Assembly: GCF_026151205.1 (NCBI RefSeq)
Contig: NC_087073.1
Location: 6,159,001 to 6,223,000 of the forward strand
Reading direction: 5' to 3'
Source of the DNA: Bolinopsis microptera
Lineage: Eukaryota > Ctenophora > Tentaculata > Lobata > Bolinopsidae
Length of the DNA: 64,000 bases
Part shown: positions 1 through 10,029 of the stretch, one piece after another
How positions within the stretch are numbered: the stretch's first letter is position 1
How the letters are laid out: each line of letters opens with the position of its first letter
The notes under the pieces: generated by a model
The model's database searches: none
What the model was told of the DNA's origin: nothing
The model's input: only the letters and a program-made list of their open reading frames with translations
Made by a program: the position numbers and the translations under genes

Positions 1-89
1 TGGTCCCACAACATGACCACCACTTCTTCGTCTTTAAAGTCGGCTTTTGAGCCGGATAGGCTCCTGGCGAGATTTATAATTACAGGTAT

Positions 90-164
90 GGTAAAGTAGG
101 ATTAGGGTCAATTTATTGTTATACACTTGACCCTAATAAATTGACCCTAATCCTACTTTACTAC
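90..164. mobile_element. Tiny hAT-like MITE with near-complete inverted repeat
   Basis: Two 27-bp arms (91-117 and 135-161) are perfect reverse complements around a 17-base loop. The 8-bp direct repeat acaggtat flanks the unit at 82-89 and 165-172, as expected for a target-site duplication of hAT-type length. The element has no coding capacity. It lies beyond the last recognised exon of the C2-domain gene, probably in an intron or 3' flank, and its transcript could form a 27-bp hairpin. The family assignment rests only on TSD length. Confidence 0.7.
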
Positions 165-406
165 ACAGGTATAGACTATGGATCCAGAGGAATTATTTGC
201 AGTAGCAAGCCTGTGTTAATCAAGAGATGCAGCAAGCGTATGAGTCATATCAGAAGTTAGATTTAGAAGTTCAAACGCTACACATTTTCAGAAAATTCGC
301 TTCCGAAGATGAAAAGGAAAGGCATGACATACACCAAGATTAAACTTTAATGGCTACATTTCCATTTCTAGCTCAGATTCACAGTTTCAATAAGGTTTCA
401 AATGAT

Positions 407-512
407 ACTTACATTGTGAGGTAATGCTACTTACAATTTACATTGTGAAGCTTTCATCAAATGCCACTTACATTGTGAAACACCACATGACATACACCAC
501 ACACTTACATTG
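407..512 (-). repeat. Reiterated 5' splice-site region of the C2 exon
   Basis: On the minus strand the exon end and donor (CACAAT followed by GTAAGT) at about 502-513 is echoed three more times within 100 bp. Copies lie near 471-481, 435-445 (GTAAAT variant) and 407-417. A 20-base block including the exon end is identical at 439-458 and 506-525. The result is a ladder of donor-like sites in the intron. Confidence 0.6.
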
Positions 513-1963
513 TGAAGCTTTCATTCCATTTGGGGTTGAGGGTAGCGAATTCAACCTTGGTTACATTGAAATTATCGTTGTCTGCATCTTTGTCTTTCCC
601 TTTCTTTGTTGACATGATGTGTATCGTGGCGTACGGATCACTTGTACCTGTTTAGAGAAAGACATAGTAAATATTTCGAATTTTATAATAAGTACGACTG
701 TAAAAAATAAAATTATGAAAAGTTAAAGATTCGATCCATATTCCATGGTGATCTGGACCTTATCTAATAAAAGAATGATTATAACCAGGAGAGAACCGTC
801 AGTCCGCATAGGAAACAGCATTTTCCTCGAAATATTGAATGAAAATATCTAAAATGTACATTATGTTGCTCCTCACACTATTTTAGCCTATAGTTCTTAA
901 GTTCTGGTCGAATGTTACAAATTTACCTTCGATATCCTTTCCAATAAGGTGCCTTGCTTCGACCAAGGATATATCGAGAACATGTTTAATCATGTTTTCA
1001 CTCTTGACGAGCTCAGCAAACATGTAGTAATCCTCGTCCGTCTTTTTGAATATCTAAAATCATATTAATTAGTTAGAAGACACTGTCATTGAGATAAACT
1101 GTCACTTTGAATTAAGTGTACAATGTTATGAAGTTAGCAAAGAGTTCCAAACCTGTTTGGAGTAGAATTCCTCATTCTCTAATCCACCATATTTACATGA
1201 TCTATGTATTGCAATCTTTACCAGCTGCTTGAACAGCTTGTCTTTCTGATATATTTATAGGATTAGATGTGTCATCATTTGCAGCAAATATGGATAATAT
1301 AATACGACAATACATTATACAATACTATACCTTTTATATTTTGTATCTTATTCGTATCCTTAATGTATATTAGACAAAATGTTGTTGAAATTTTAAGGAA
1401 TATTTCTCATCATAATGATCAATAATCCAAGTGGACAGTGGTTACCTCGACTTCGACATTGGAAACTTTCAGGCATGATATCTCAGCAGTGGCAGCACTT
1501 GGCAGACACAAACCTCGTTTCCGACTATAAACCTGTCAAAAATGTTTTCAATCATATTCAATGGTAACTGGATACAAACCAGTAATCAAGATTGAAATAG
1601 GGGCTGAAAAACTGTGTACATTAACATTAGAAAAAACACCACGAATACTTAAGAGCATGTCTAATTGTAACAAACCTCTTTATTGATTTGTCCTCTCTTT
1701 TTCGCTTGAATCTGGTTAATGCAAGAAAAGTCCTCGAAGAACTGATCCTCAGTGATCTCAGGAACTCCAACACTGAAATAGGAGGCCAGGTTAACATTGT
1801 CCCTGAACCAGGAGATTGAGGGCAGGAATCTCTTCTGCTCCTTCCTAGGCTCCTTCTTCCAGTAACGTGAATCGTCAGCGGAGAACGAGGTAAAATTGAG
1901 GATCATTCCATAAACCTCGTTCATCAAACATTGAAGTTTCACCATGATTTCCATTGTGATCAT
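509..1963 (-). CDS. C2-domain protein, five exons (partial at the C-terminus)
   Basis: Five minus-strand exons join in a consistent frame: 1963-1676, 1532-1446, 1245-1153, 1053-927 and 647-509. Acceptors are of the TTTTGACAG, ATATCAG, TTTTAG and CTAAACAG type; donors include GTAACC, GTAAAT and GTAAGTG. The first exon opens with two nearby ATGs and has an in-frame TGA upstream, but it could still be internal. The encoded chain starts with about 150 residues of unknown kind. It then enters a C2 domain: DISLVEARHLIGKD, then GTSDPYATIHIM (the SDPY calcium-loop motif), then LNPKWNESF. C2 domains bind phospholipid, often with calcium. The segment leading into the domain is loosely reminiscent of Munc13-4/BAIAP3 proteins, but this is only inference. 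The rest of the C2 domain and the C-terminus are missing; the next exon should lie below position 500 or outside the window. Introns are 126-280 bp. Confidence 0.8.
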
Positions 1964-2491
1964 GGAACAGCGAGGTGAATGGTGGTCCCTCTCGGAGTGA
2001 TAAAAAACTTCTCAACTAGTAGGACTAATCCATCGTGTATAAAACCAGTACATAGGACTCAAACGACGTGAAATTATGTGCTCGGACGTCTCTCCGGACG
2101 TCTCTTAACCAACCCATGCCCGGTATCGTAAACGAGATAAGCTCACCGCAACTACACTTTCCGCAGGCAGACGGTTGTATGAAAACTCATGTATTCCATA
2201 ACCATTTAATTACTTATTACAGACACGTCATGGAACGAACGCCATTTTAAGCTATGCTTTACCCAACTTTCATGCTTAATAACGGATAAGGATATGGCCG
2301 ATATTGGGAGGAGTTTCATTTGCTCTTAATTTCGAGGTTGGTAGTTATTGAGCCATTACTAATACTAAATAAAAGCATTCATTTACAACAAAAAGTACGT
2401 CATTTTACGTCATGGATAATCGTTTGTTAACTAATGCATATAGCATTTCATGTTAATGTGGAGGAAATTTGAAAAATATTTTGGGCGTTAT

Positions 2492-2550
2492 AGAGCAGAG
2501 TAACGCGGCGGTTTCCTAGCAGCAGAGTTACGCGGCGGTATCCTAGTAAC
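2492..2550. repeat. 27-bp tandem repeat, about two copies
   Basis: The block cagagtaacgcggcggtttc... is followed directly by a second copy with a few substitutions and a third partial start. It is CpG-containing, unlike its AT-rich surroundings. No gene overlaps it. Confidence 0.6.
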
Positions 2551-2705
2551 AGAGTAGGTGTCCAGGGCGTGTACCAGGGTGTGTTATGTGCTTGCATGTA
2601 CGATTGTACGGTCCTCACTGTATTTAATTGTACTAGGAAATTAGCGAAATTTTCGCTCAGAAATTAAGCCGAGAAGTGGGATTATTGGGCGAAAAAGTAA
2701 ATTGG

Positions 2706-3475
2706 TACAGGGTGGGCCAAAAGTCAGTGGGCATACATTGGCCTTGATAGCTCAGTCACTGAGTGCCCAATTGAAATAATTCTTTCTGGTATGACTTACT
2801 ACCACCACTGGTTCGAGGAATTTGTCAAATCGAAAAATATTCGAGTTCATTTTTTTCAAATGAAGGTTAATTTTTGCATTTATTTGATAGTTTGGATAGT
2901 CGGATCGAGCTAAATTTTATTTAATTGTGTTTGGCCATTCGAATTACGTTTGTCCTGAAAAATTAGAACTGTAGCTTCTCAGAAGACCAGGATATTAAGC
3001 ATAACGAGTTTATTCATTACGTGTGATCAGGTGATTGGTTTACCTAATCACGAGATTAGGTCACCCCGTTAAACACCCCATTAAACATTATGGGAAATGT
3101 TAAGGGTGCCCAATTAAGGTGTTCTGTCACGGTGTCACATAATCACCCAGTCAATTTTGTTAACGAGATACAGAAAATGCTTGATAACTTTGTCATTTCT
3201 AATCCGTTTTGCCTCATGTTTTCTGATCATATGCAACATTTAATAATCTACCGTCTCTGAAAAAATTAGGCGTTCAGAATGTTCAGAGAAAACAATATAG
3301 GTGTTTTAATATTGAATGGGCGTGTTCTAAAATATTCGAATTTTCAAATTTTGACGACGGAATCCTCGAACCAGTAAGTACAGTATGCCATCTGCAAAGC
3401 AACAGCTCTCAAATATAAAACACGGCGGAGCTGTTAAGGCCAACGTATGCTCACTGACTTTCGGCCCACCCTGTA
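2706..3475. mobile_element. Tc1/mariner-like non-autonomous DNA transposon
   Basis: The ends are inverted repeats starting tacagggtgggcc at 2706 and ending ggcccaccctgta at 3475. They match at 27 of the outer 30 positions, and similarity continues to about 50 bp. A second inner inverted match (ggttcgagga near 2812 and tcctcgaacc near 3363) suggests arms of roughly 150 bp. The unit begins and ends at TA, consistent with a TA target site. No transposase ORF is present in the 770 bp. Confidence 0.75.
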
Positions 3476-3946
3476 TATTACGTGATTTGCGAGAAGACAG
3501 TAGATTTCAGACGCTGTAAGATAAAAATGGAACTGGTAGATCTCCTCAAAGTCATAATTGGGGAAAAACGGTTAAAACTGCGAAGTCGCAAAATGCTTCC
3601 ACATTAACATTACTGAACTTCTTTTATAATTTGACATGAAACGACATTCATTTGAACTCTGATCGGCAATTATGCTTAAAAAATTGCTCCATTTTTAAGT
3701 AACGATTAAGAAAGTTAGAAGGGCAGTTAAATATCAATCAATGAGGTGCCGGGCAGACGGACACAAACCTATTTTTTTCCCGTTCATCATTTTATCTTGT
3801 TACTGTTTTCATCGCCCAGAGGCAGTCTAATAATGGATTTAATCGACTCACAAACTGTAAAGACTAGGTCGTGAGTTGCTATTTTAACAGTTTAATCTTG
3901 GTCATTTTAACAGTTTAAGTTAAGTCACGTTGATCAACACAATGAG

Positions 3947-3978
3947 CTGTCACGTACAATGAGCTGTCACGTACATGT
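3947..3978. repeat. 16-bp tandem duplication
   Basis: The string caatgagctgtcacgta occurs twice in direct succession. It is too small to carry a function and looks like a local slippage duplication. Confidence 0.5.
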
Positions 3979-4101
3979 TTAATTTAAATATGTTTGGTTA
4001 AAGTAATTTCAAGATAATAATGTACGAAATGAGCACATTATTGACCCAACCAGAGAAATACAAATTAAAGTGATACTCCACAAATGTCAGTACAAGTGTA
4101 C

Positions 4102-4447
4102 CAGGCTTGTCCACCGCCGCCGAACGCCGCCGGTCAATTTTACCACGCCGCACGCCGCCGGTACCACCCACGGCGTACGACGGCGTGGCGTGAATTATGT
4201 TAAATCGAATTTTTCCGTATGATCATCTGAAAGTTTTATTCAAAATTTAATTTCAGATTGAAAAATATAATAAATAAAATAAAAATCAACTTTTTGCACA
4301 GCTTCAATTTACTCATATTGTCGGAAAAAAAGCACGATAATAGACCAAATTTAGGGTCGATCTCACGCCGGCGTACGCCGCCGCCGCCGGTTATAGGTTT
4401 CAGGCCCACGCCGCCGCCGACTGGTTTAGCCACGGCGGACAAGCCTG
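4102..4447. mobile_element. hAT-like MITE with CCG-rich termini
   Basis: The ends are CAGGCTTGTCC at 4102 and its complement GGACAAGCCTG ending at 4447. The terminal parts are strikingly rich in CCG/CGG triplets, while the middle is AT-rich. The 8-bp flanks aagtgtac (4094-4101) and aagagtac (4448-4455) differ at one base and fit an aged hAT target-site duplication. The short ORFs on both strands across it (such as 4258-4461) are by-products of the GC-rich arms. Confidence 0.75.
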
Positions 4448-5320
4448 AAGAGTACAAGTAGTTCAAAGCACCATCTACTATTTCAAGTTGTTAGCATGAC
4501 TATTTTCAAGAGAGTCGACAGCTATTATCATTAGATCCAGACTTTTTATAAACAGCTTTGGTTATAAGTATCAAAAAGCTAAAAGTATCTTTATCAAGAT
4601 TTGGGTTAGCTTAGGCGCCATAGTGCTGACCAATGACTGATAGCATAACTGTGTTAATTGGCAATTACACGTTTTAGTGTGACAACATTCTTCAAGCATT
4701 TAAACCAAGATACCGATTTAAATATCCTCATCAGTATCAAGATCGGCACTGGTGACCACTATTAGTACTGTACATTAGTGTTACACCATTAGTCACATTT
4801 CTTGTTTGTTGCTATATCGTAGGTACAATTGTAATAAATATATTGTTTTTTAGAACACGAACGGATAAATGTACTGTTTAACACGATAGTCCTATTTTAC
4901 GAGATGCCCAGATTCTATCCGATTGTTCAGAGTGAATTTATCTATCCACAAATTGCATGTGCTATACAGTAGTTCACAGATAGTGTTTGGGGCTATGTTG
5001 CCTATCAGTTAAACGAAATCATAAACATTTTGTTTGACCCACCTTTCCTCCATCGCAAGTAGACAAGGAGAAGTGGCCATCAGAATCGTATCTGTTCAAC
5101 AATTACAAGAGAATGAGGAACTGTGTTATATAACACACAAAACATCAGTCCCACAATTATTTGCTACTTTGCGTGCGAACAAAATCGCAAAAAGGTGATT
5201 TAAATGATATGTTGCTGAGTGATTTGAGAAGGTGTCACAGTGGTGTCACAGTGATGGCGGTGATGAATGTAAGTGATCACAAGACAGATACACCGTACAC
5301 GTGACACAGTTTAAACTTAC

Positions 5321-5460
5321 TGAACACCCTTTAAGAATCCTAACTCAGAGAGACAGGAAGACTCGGGAGCACCGCAGTTCAACCACCCACAGTCAATATC
5401 CAGACACTCAAAGTATAGCTCGAAATCCAGGGATTCCACCCAAAAGTGGAAGGTACACAT
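5321..5460 (-). CDS. Candidate first exon, unknown protein
   Basis: An ATG at 5460 opens 46 codons plus two bases, ending at a strong GTAAGT donor (complement of 5315-5320). The peptide is rich in Cys, Trp, Phe, Leu and acidic residues (it begins MCTFHFWVESLDFELYFECL). It has a protein-like composition, without the low complexity of nearby repeats. No family is recognised. A 19-bp tandem array lies just upstream (5482-5576), where its promoter or 5' leader would be. The downstream exon was not located. Evidence is open frame plus one splice site only. Confidence 0.4.
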
Positions 5461-5481
5461 AGTCAAACGTAGCTCGGTCTC

Positions 5482-5576
5482 AGAGCGTTAAACTGGTCCT
5501 AGAGCTTTAAACTGGTCCTAGAGCGTTAAACTGGTCCTAGAGCGTTAAACTGGTCCTAGAGCGTTAAACTGGTCAC
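5482..5576. repeat. 19-bp minisatellite, five copies
   Basis: Five direct copies of agagcgttaaactggtcct follow each other with one or two substitutions. They start 22 bp upstream of the candidate minus-strand exon at 5321-5460. Confidence 0.85.
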
Positions 5577-6144
5577 TCGGAGCGGTCACAGAGCGTAAAG
5601 CTGGCGAGGTGTCAATGAGTGATAAGTAGAACGTCCGGTCGAATTAAAACACTAATGGCCGGGCACAAGACATGCTCATTATTCAACTAATCGTCTTACT
5701 ATTACGTCTTAACTCCCTACATGAAAATGATGGCCAAGGTCAAGTATATAAGGCCGAACACAAGCAAAATGCGCGGGAATGACTACCAGAGATCAGGATG
5801 GCGAGAAGATTAGATACACCAAGCATGAAGATAATCCCAGACGTGACGATATTATGCGATAACTTGGAAATGTTCGGTCCCTAGGCTTGTCTAATTAGTG
5901 ATTACTGGCCGATGCATAAATTTCAAGACAATTTCTACTGCTAATGATACGAAACGGTCCTGAAGTAAACGTGATTTATACCACGCAGGTGGAATAAACT
6001 GAGTTTGTCACCGCGTGTACACATTACAAAGCTATAACAAACACTAAACAGGGACAATTTCCTACCCAAACGTTCTGCGGAATTGGATCCAAGTTTTGAT
6101 CAGCCCACCAGTCATTTTAGTCTGAGTTTAACTATATTCTCCAG

Positions 6145-6339
6145 TTCACACAGGGTCATGGTCACGGAGATGGTCACGGAGATGGTCACGGAGATGGTCA
6201 CGGAGATGGTGGCTGTCAAAGTGCTACGAAACGGAAACTGGTAATGGAGGCTGTGATGATTGTAATTTTAATTCCTCGAGGCAGGCAATTACTGGATTGT
6301 ACTGGAGTAATTCTAGAGAGCGGTCATATATATATATGA
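6145..6339 (+). CDS. Candidate terminal exon with His-Gly-Asp-Gly repeats
   Basis: A good acceptor (ctatattctccag ending at 6144) is followed by 64 open codons and a TGA at 6337-6339. The peptide starts FTQGHGHGDGHGDG, made of four copies of a 12-bp unit, and continues with GCQSATKRKL and a hydrophobic stretch MEAVMIVILIP. His- and Asp-rich repeats can bind metal, but no family is recognised. A possible internal donor (CTG followed by GTAATG near 6236) would shorten it. The in-frame tandem repeat could equally be a non-coding minisatellite that happens to be open. Confidence 0.35.
   Translation, partial: FTQGHGHGDGHGDGHGDGHGDGGCQSATKRKLVMEAVMIVILIPRGRQLLDCTGVILESGHIYI
6160..6207. repeat. 12-bp tandem repeat, four copies
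   Basis: The unit ggtcacggagat is repeated perfectly four times. Its length is a multiple of three, so it keeps the frame of the candidate exon around it. Confidence 0.85.
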
Positions 6340-6719
6340 GAAGTGGTGAGATCAATGAATTAAAACTGATTACACTGGAATTCAAGAGGAGAATGTTGAT
6401 TTATAGTACTTACTAGTAGTATAGCCTTTTAAGCATGGTCAGTAAACTTCTACTTTTCGCTGAACCCGGATGAAATTAAATTGTTACATGACCCATGTAT
6501 GGTTAACGGGTCAAAAATACACCGTATTTCAAAATTCTAAGAAATACGTGAAGTACGGCAACACTTTGCGGCATCAAAAAAAAGGGGTCCTTCTTTCCTC
6601 GAGCTAGAAATCTTTATTGGTGACTGTGCATGTGGGCACCATATTTCCATACTACTCACAGGACGGTTTAGCCTCTAAATATTTAGCCTAATAATTACAC
6701 AGAAATGTTTCAAACTAGA

Positions 6720-8205
6720 GGGGATAACGGGCATGCCATTACAAGTTCTAGGAGTCATTCGGTATGCTCATGTCATTATAAAGGGAACTGTCTTCGAAAT
6801 AGATCTTGTGGTTACCTCTAAAATGAACGAAGAGTGTATTCTAGGCCAAATCTTCTTCGTAAAGTATGGGACTCTTCTCTCATTGCTAATCTTTGTGAAA
6901 GGCAACACAACTCCAAAGAATCACCCTCTCTTGTCAAGGAACCACTTTCTCCGGTCAAAGAATCACTTTCTGCTGTCAAAGAATCACTTTCTCCTGTGAA
7001 AGAATCACCCTCTCTTGTCAAAGAACCACACTCTCTTGTCAAAGAACCACCCTCTCCTGTCCAAGAATCACCTTCTCCTTTCAAAAAATCGCCTTCTGCT
7101 ATAGAATCACCTCTTCCCGTCGGAAAATCAACTCCTCCAGCCCAAGAACCACTCTATTTAGTCCAAGAAGACTCAAGCCTAGAAACTAAGCCGCAATACA
7201 GCGTCAAAGATTGACCTTAAGACTCAAAAAGAACATGCTACTGCAGAGTGCAGACCCGCACACAAAGAAACACAATAATTTCAAGAAAGAACCTCTTGAC
7301 ATGATGTAGAAAATAACACGGCTTTAAGAGAGAAAAGTCTATCAAAGTCACCTCGTGTGGACCATACTACCTTTGAAAATCTCCCTAGACAGACTAACTC
7401 AGTATGCGTTGCGAACAAAGTGAAGACTAATAACGAAGATACAATAGATACCGAATCGGAGGAATCCACTAAACAGGACTCCACGCCAATCGGGGACCCT
7501 CATACCCCTATTGATACTTCTGCATCTCTAGAAACCACCAGTACAGTAAGTTATAAATTCGGAGCTCATCTAGCTCTAGCCACGTACCACGATATGAAAG
7601 ACTTGTACAATGTCGTAAGAAACAACATTAGTGTAAGTCAAATGCGCCTACAAGACTTTCTACGATAAAAAGAAAAGGTTCCACACAACATACCAAGAAG
7701 GCGACAAGGTCTTGCTCCGGACTCCGGAAACCTTTATGTCCTTCATCAAACATTACCGTAAATCCAGAAACTGCTACAGGGGTCCGTGGTGCATCAAGGA
7801 AGTCTCATCTCAATGGACTTATTTAGTTGAACACGTCCATTACCTTACTGAACAAATGGTAGTAGTCCATTTCGATACTCTAAAATACATTCCGACTAAC
7901 TTGAGGGTATCCGATCCTCCATCAAGTACTAATACTTGTGAGGACCCCGACCCACCTTATAAAAGGGCAAAATGCCAGATGTGAACGATGATATCTTACC
8001 AATGATACAGGAACTCCTACCCCACCTTACTCCTACCTACCCTACTGTTTGGAACTCCTACCCTTCCCCCTCCAATCTCAATACCAATTAGTAGTAGTAC
8101 GACTCAGCAAGATGATGAAACAAGCGAGCACAACACGCTTAGGCTCAATCACTTAAGACCTAGAAGCAATATTGTATACACTAAATAACTATGACAAATG
8201 TCGGA
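6720..8205 (+). mobile_element. Decayed Ty3/gypsy retrotransposon remnant
   Basis: The segment near 6733-6900 resembles the C-terminal half of a retropepsin: an ILGQIFF stretch sits where aspartic proteases of this group carry ILGxDFL. A Pro/Ser/Lys-rich heptad-repeat region follows (about 6930-7130). From about 7590 to 7984 the reading frames resemble the C-terminal end of a Ty3/gypsy integrase, with a DKVLLRTP-like segment and a frameshift near 7665-7712. The reverse transcriptase, RNase H and integrase core expected between protease and integrase tail are absent, so the copy carries a large internal deletion as well as the frameshift. It is non-functional. A string TGTCGGAACCGGG near 8201 could start a 3' LTR, but no matching 5' LTR was found. 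Confidence 0.6.
6930..7130 (+). repeat. 21-bp repeat encoding a VKE-SPS heptad
   Basis: About nine diverged copies of a 21-bp unit (gtcaaagaatcactttctcct and relatives) lie head to tail inside the gypsy remnant. In one frame they encode heptads such as VKESLSP and VKEPPSP. Other frames are open too, giving several overlapping ORFs. Confidence 0.7.
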
Positions 8206-10020
8206 ACCGGGAAATCAGGACAAAGACCTGGCTAAAGAGTAAAGAAGTCTGATCTCGAGTAATGCGGAGTCGCCATGTGTAGAGGTTTGCTGTCACAAGG
8301 AGCTGGCGCCCTGAGTGGTCAGTAAACTCGAGCCAGACGCACATGGATCTGTAACTTTACCACTGATTTCCCGTACCCACAGTACCTCTATAGTCTCCTA
8401 TCACCTATATACTCTGTACGACCGCTGATAGAACCGTAACATTTCTTAACTATACCTAAAAAAGAAATGTCTGAACGTTGTCTTTGGTAAACCGACCCAC
8501 CTTCAATTTCTAATCTTCCTTCGTGAATAATGGGGTGGACACAGTACCCTCTACCTCAAATCTCTTATACTTTTGATCATGATGATCAATTACATTCCCA
8601 TCCTAATCGACTTTCAATTCCATACAACCAACAGAAGACCTACTAATAGACCTCATACAGAGACTCCTCATCACGGGTGAGATTCTACTTATCGCACTCG
8701 CTCTTCGCTAAAACAACTTCCAACCTAAATGGACGACTAAAATTTTAAATGATCATATAAAGTAATTACTAGAAGTTTTCCTTTAACAAGCAAAGTCTTG
8801 TTCGTTTACCTAAACAATTTTTATATAAACTTTGTAATCTGAAAGGGCACCTTATGACCCCTGGATGATCAGTGAGTCAAATCATATGATTAATTAAGTG
8901 TAAAGATTTTTAATAATGTTAACGAATATTAAACGAAACGAAAGACGAATCGAATGATATTTGCAACGTTAACTTATAATACGAGAAATGAATACCCGTT
9001 AACAGTGTAAAATGAAGTTTGTACATTTTACACGCTTTTGGCACGTTTATTTTAAACACGGGATTAACTAAGTGTTAACGAACAGTAAGTGAAACGAAAA
9101 ACGATTCAAAATCGAATTTTTAATTATGATACAAGAGGCGAAAACTAGAAAATGGTGTGAAATGTTGTTCAATCATATTCTACACGATTTTAGCAAGTTT
9201 TATGGTTTGTTGTGGTTTTGCATATTTTTATATTCACACTTTGCATGTTTTTATATTACATGCTTTGAGACCCAATTTGTATACGTATTTATCGTCTAAC
9301 TTAGTTTATTTCATTTTCATTCAAAATTTTTAAATTATAATTATAAAGCTTGTCCTTTTATAATCCTAATAAATTTTACTAAATATATTGGAGGGTTTCA
9401 AACTTAGCTAAACTTCCGAGCGGAAGATTGTACAGTATATAACTTTATTGATTATTAGAATACTAATATTTCATGTTCTATTCCCGGACGGCTCCAGCTA
9501 AACTCAAACTAATTTCACAAAGCATTTTCCACAATTCTCAGCACCTTGACTTCACACCATTTAGTAACATTACCTCCCTCACGAATACATTCTCACAAAC
9601 CTTAAGTAACAACCTTCACCTTTCACCGTCCTAACACTACCTTAACATCAACCTATCACATTTGAGATACACTTATCACATGACACCCCTTTCCCCGTCC
9701 GTGGCTTCGATTGTAAATATGTCTGATTTATCCGATTTGTAAGATACGCATGAATTTGAGTTCAGTTCCCACATTCCAATAAAACCTTTGCTGACTTTAT
9801 CTTTCAAGAAGTCAAATTAATTTAGCGTGTTTCATTTTGAACCAACCAACTCAATAGCACCTGACTAGTCCTCTAGATCCCGGTAAATAACAACCTCTAC
9901 AAATTTACTATAATTTTCATTTCACGAAATGTAGCACCACCCTTCGTCATAGAGGCTTTGAAGTCCGCTATGCCATAATGCAGAGAAGATTGGTCTGAAG
10001 ACTTCTGCAAATGGCTCACA
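8206..10020. other. AT-rich spacer, possible LTR, no gene seen
   Basis: No ORF or exon with supporting splice sites was found. The first few hundred bases could be the 3' LTR of the adjacent gypsy remnant. The rest is AT-rich with scattered homopolymer runs. Confidence 0.4.
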
Positions 10021-10029
10021 CAATTGGTG

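Noticed and set aside
4236..4466. Overlapping ORFs with Pro/Gly runs
   Set aside because: They lie on the CCG-rich arm of a MITE with TIRs and TSD.
5210..5269. Short plus-strand ATG frame ending at GTAAGTG
   Set aside because: Only 20 codons, overlapping a local gtgtcacagtg repeat; too weak beside the minus-strand exon.
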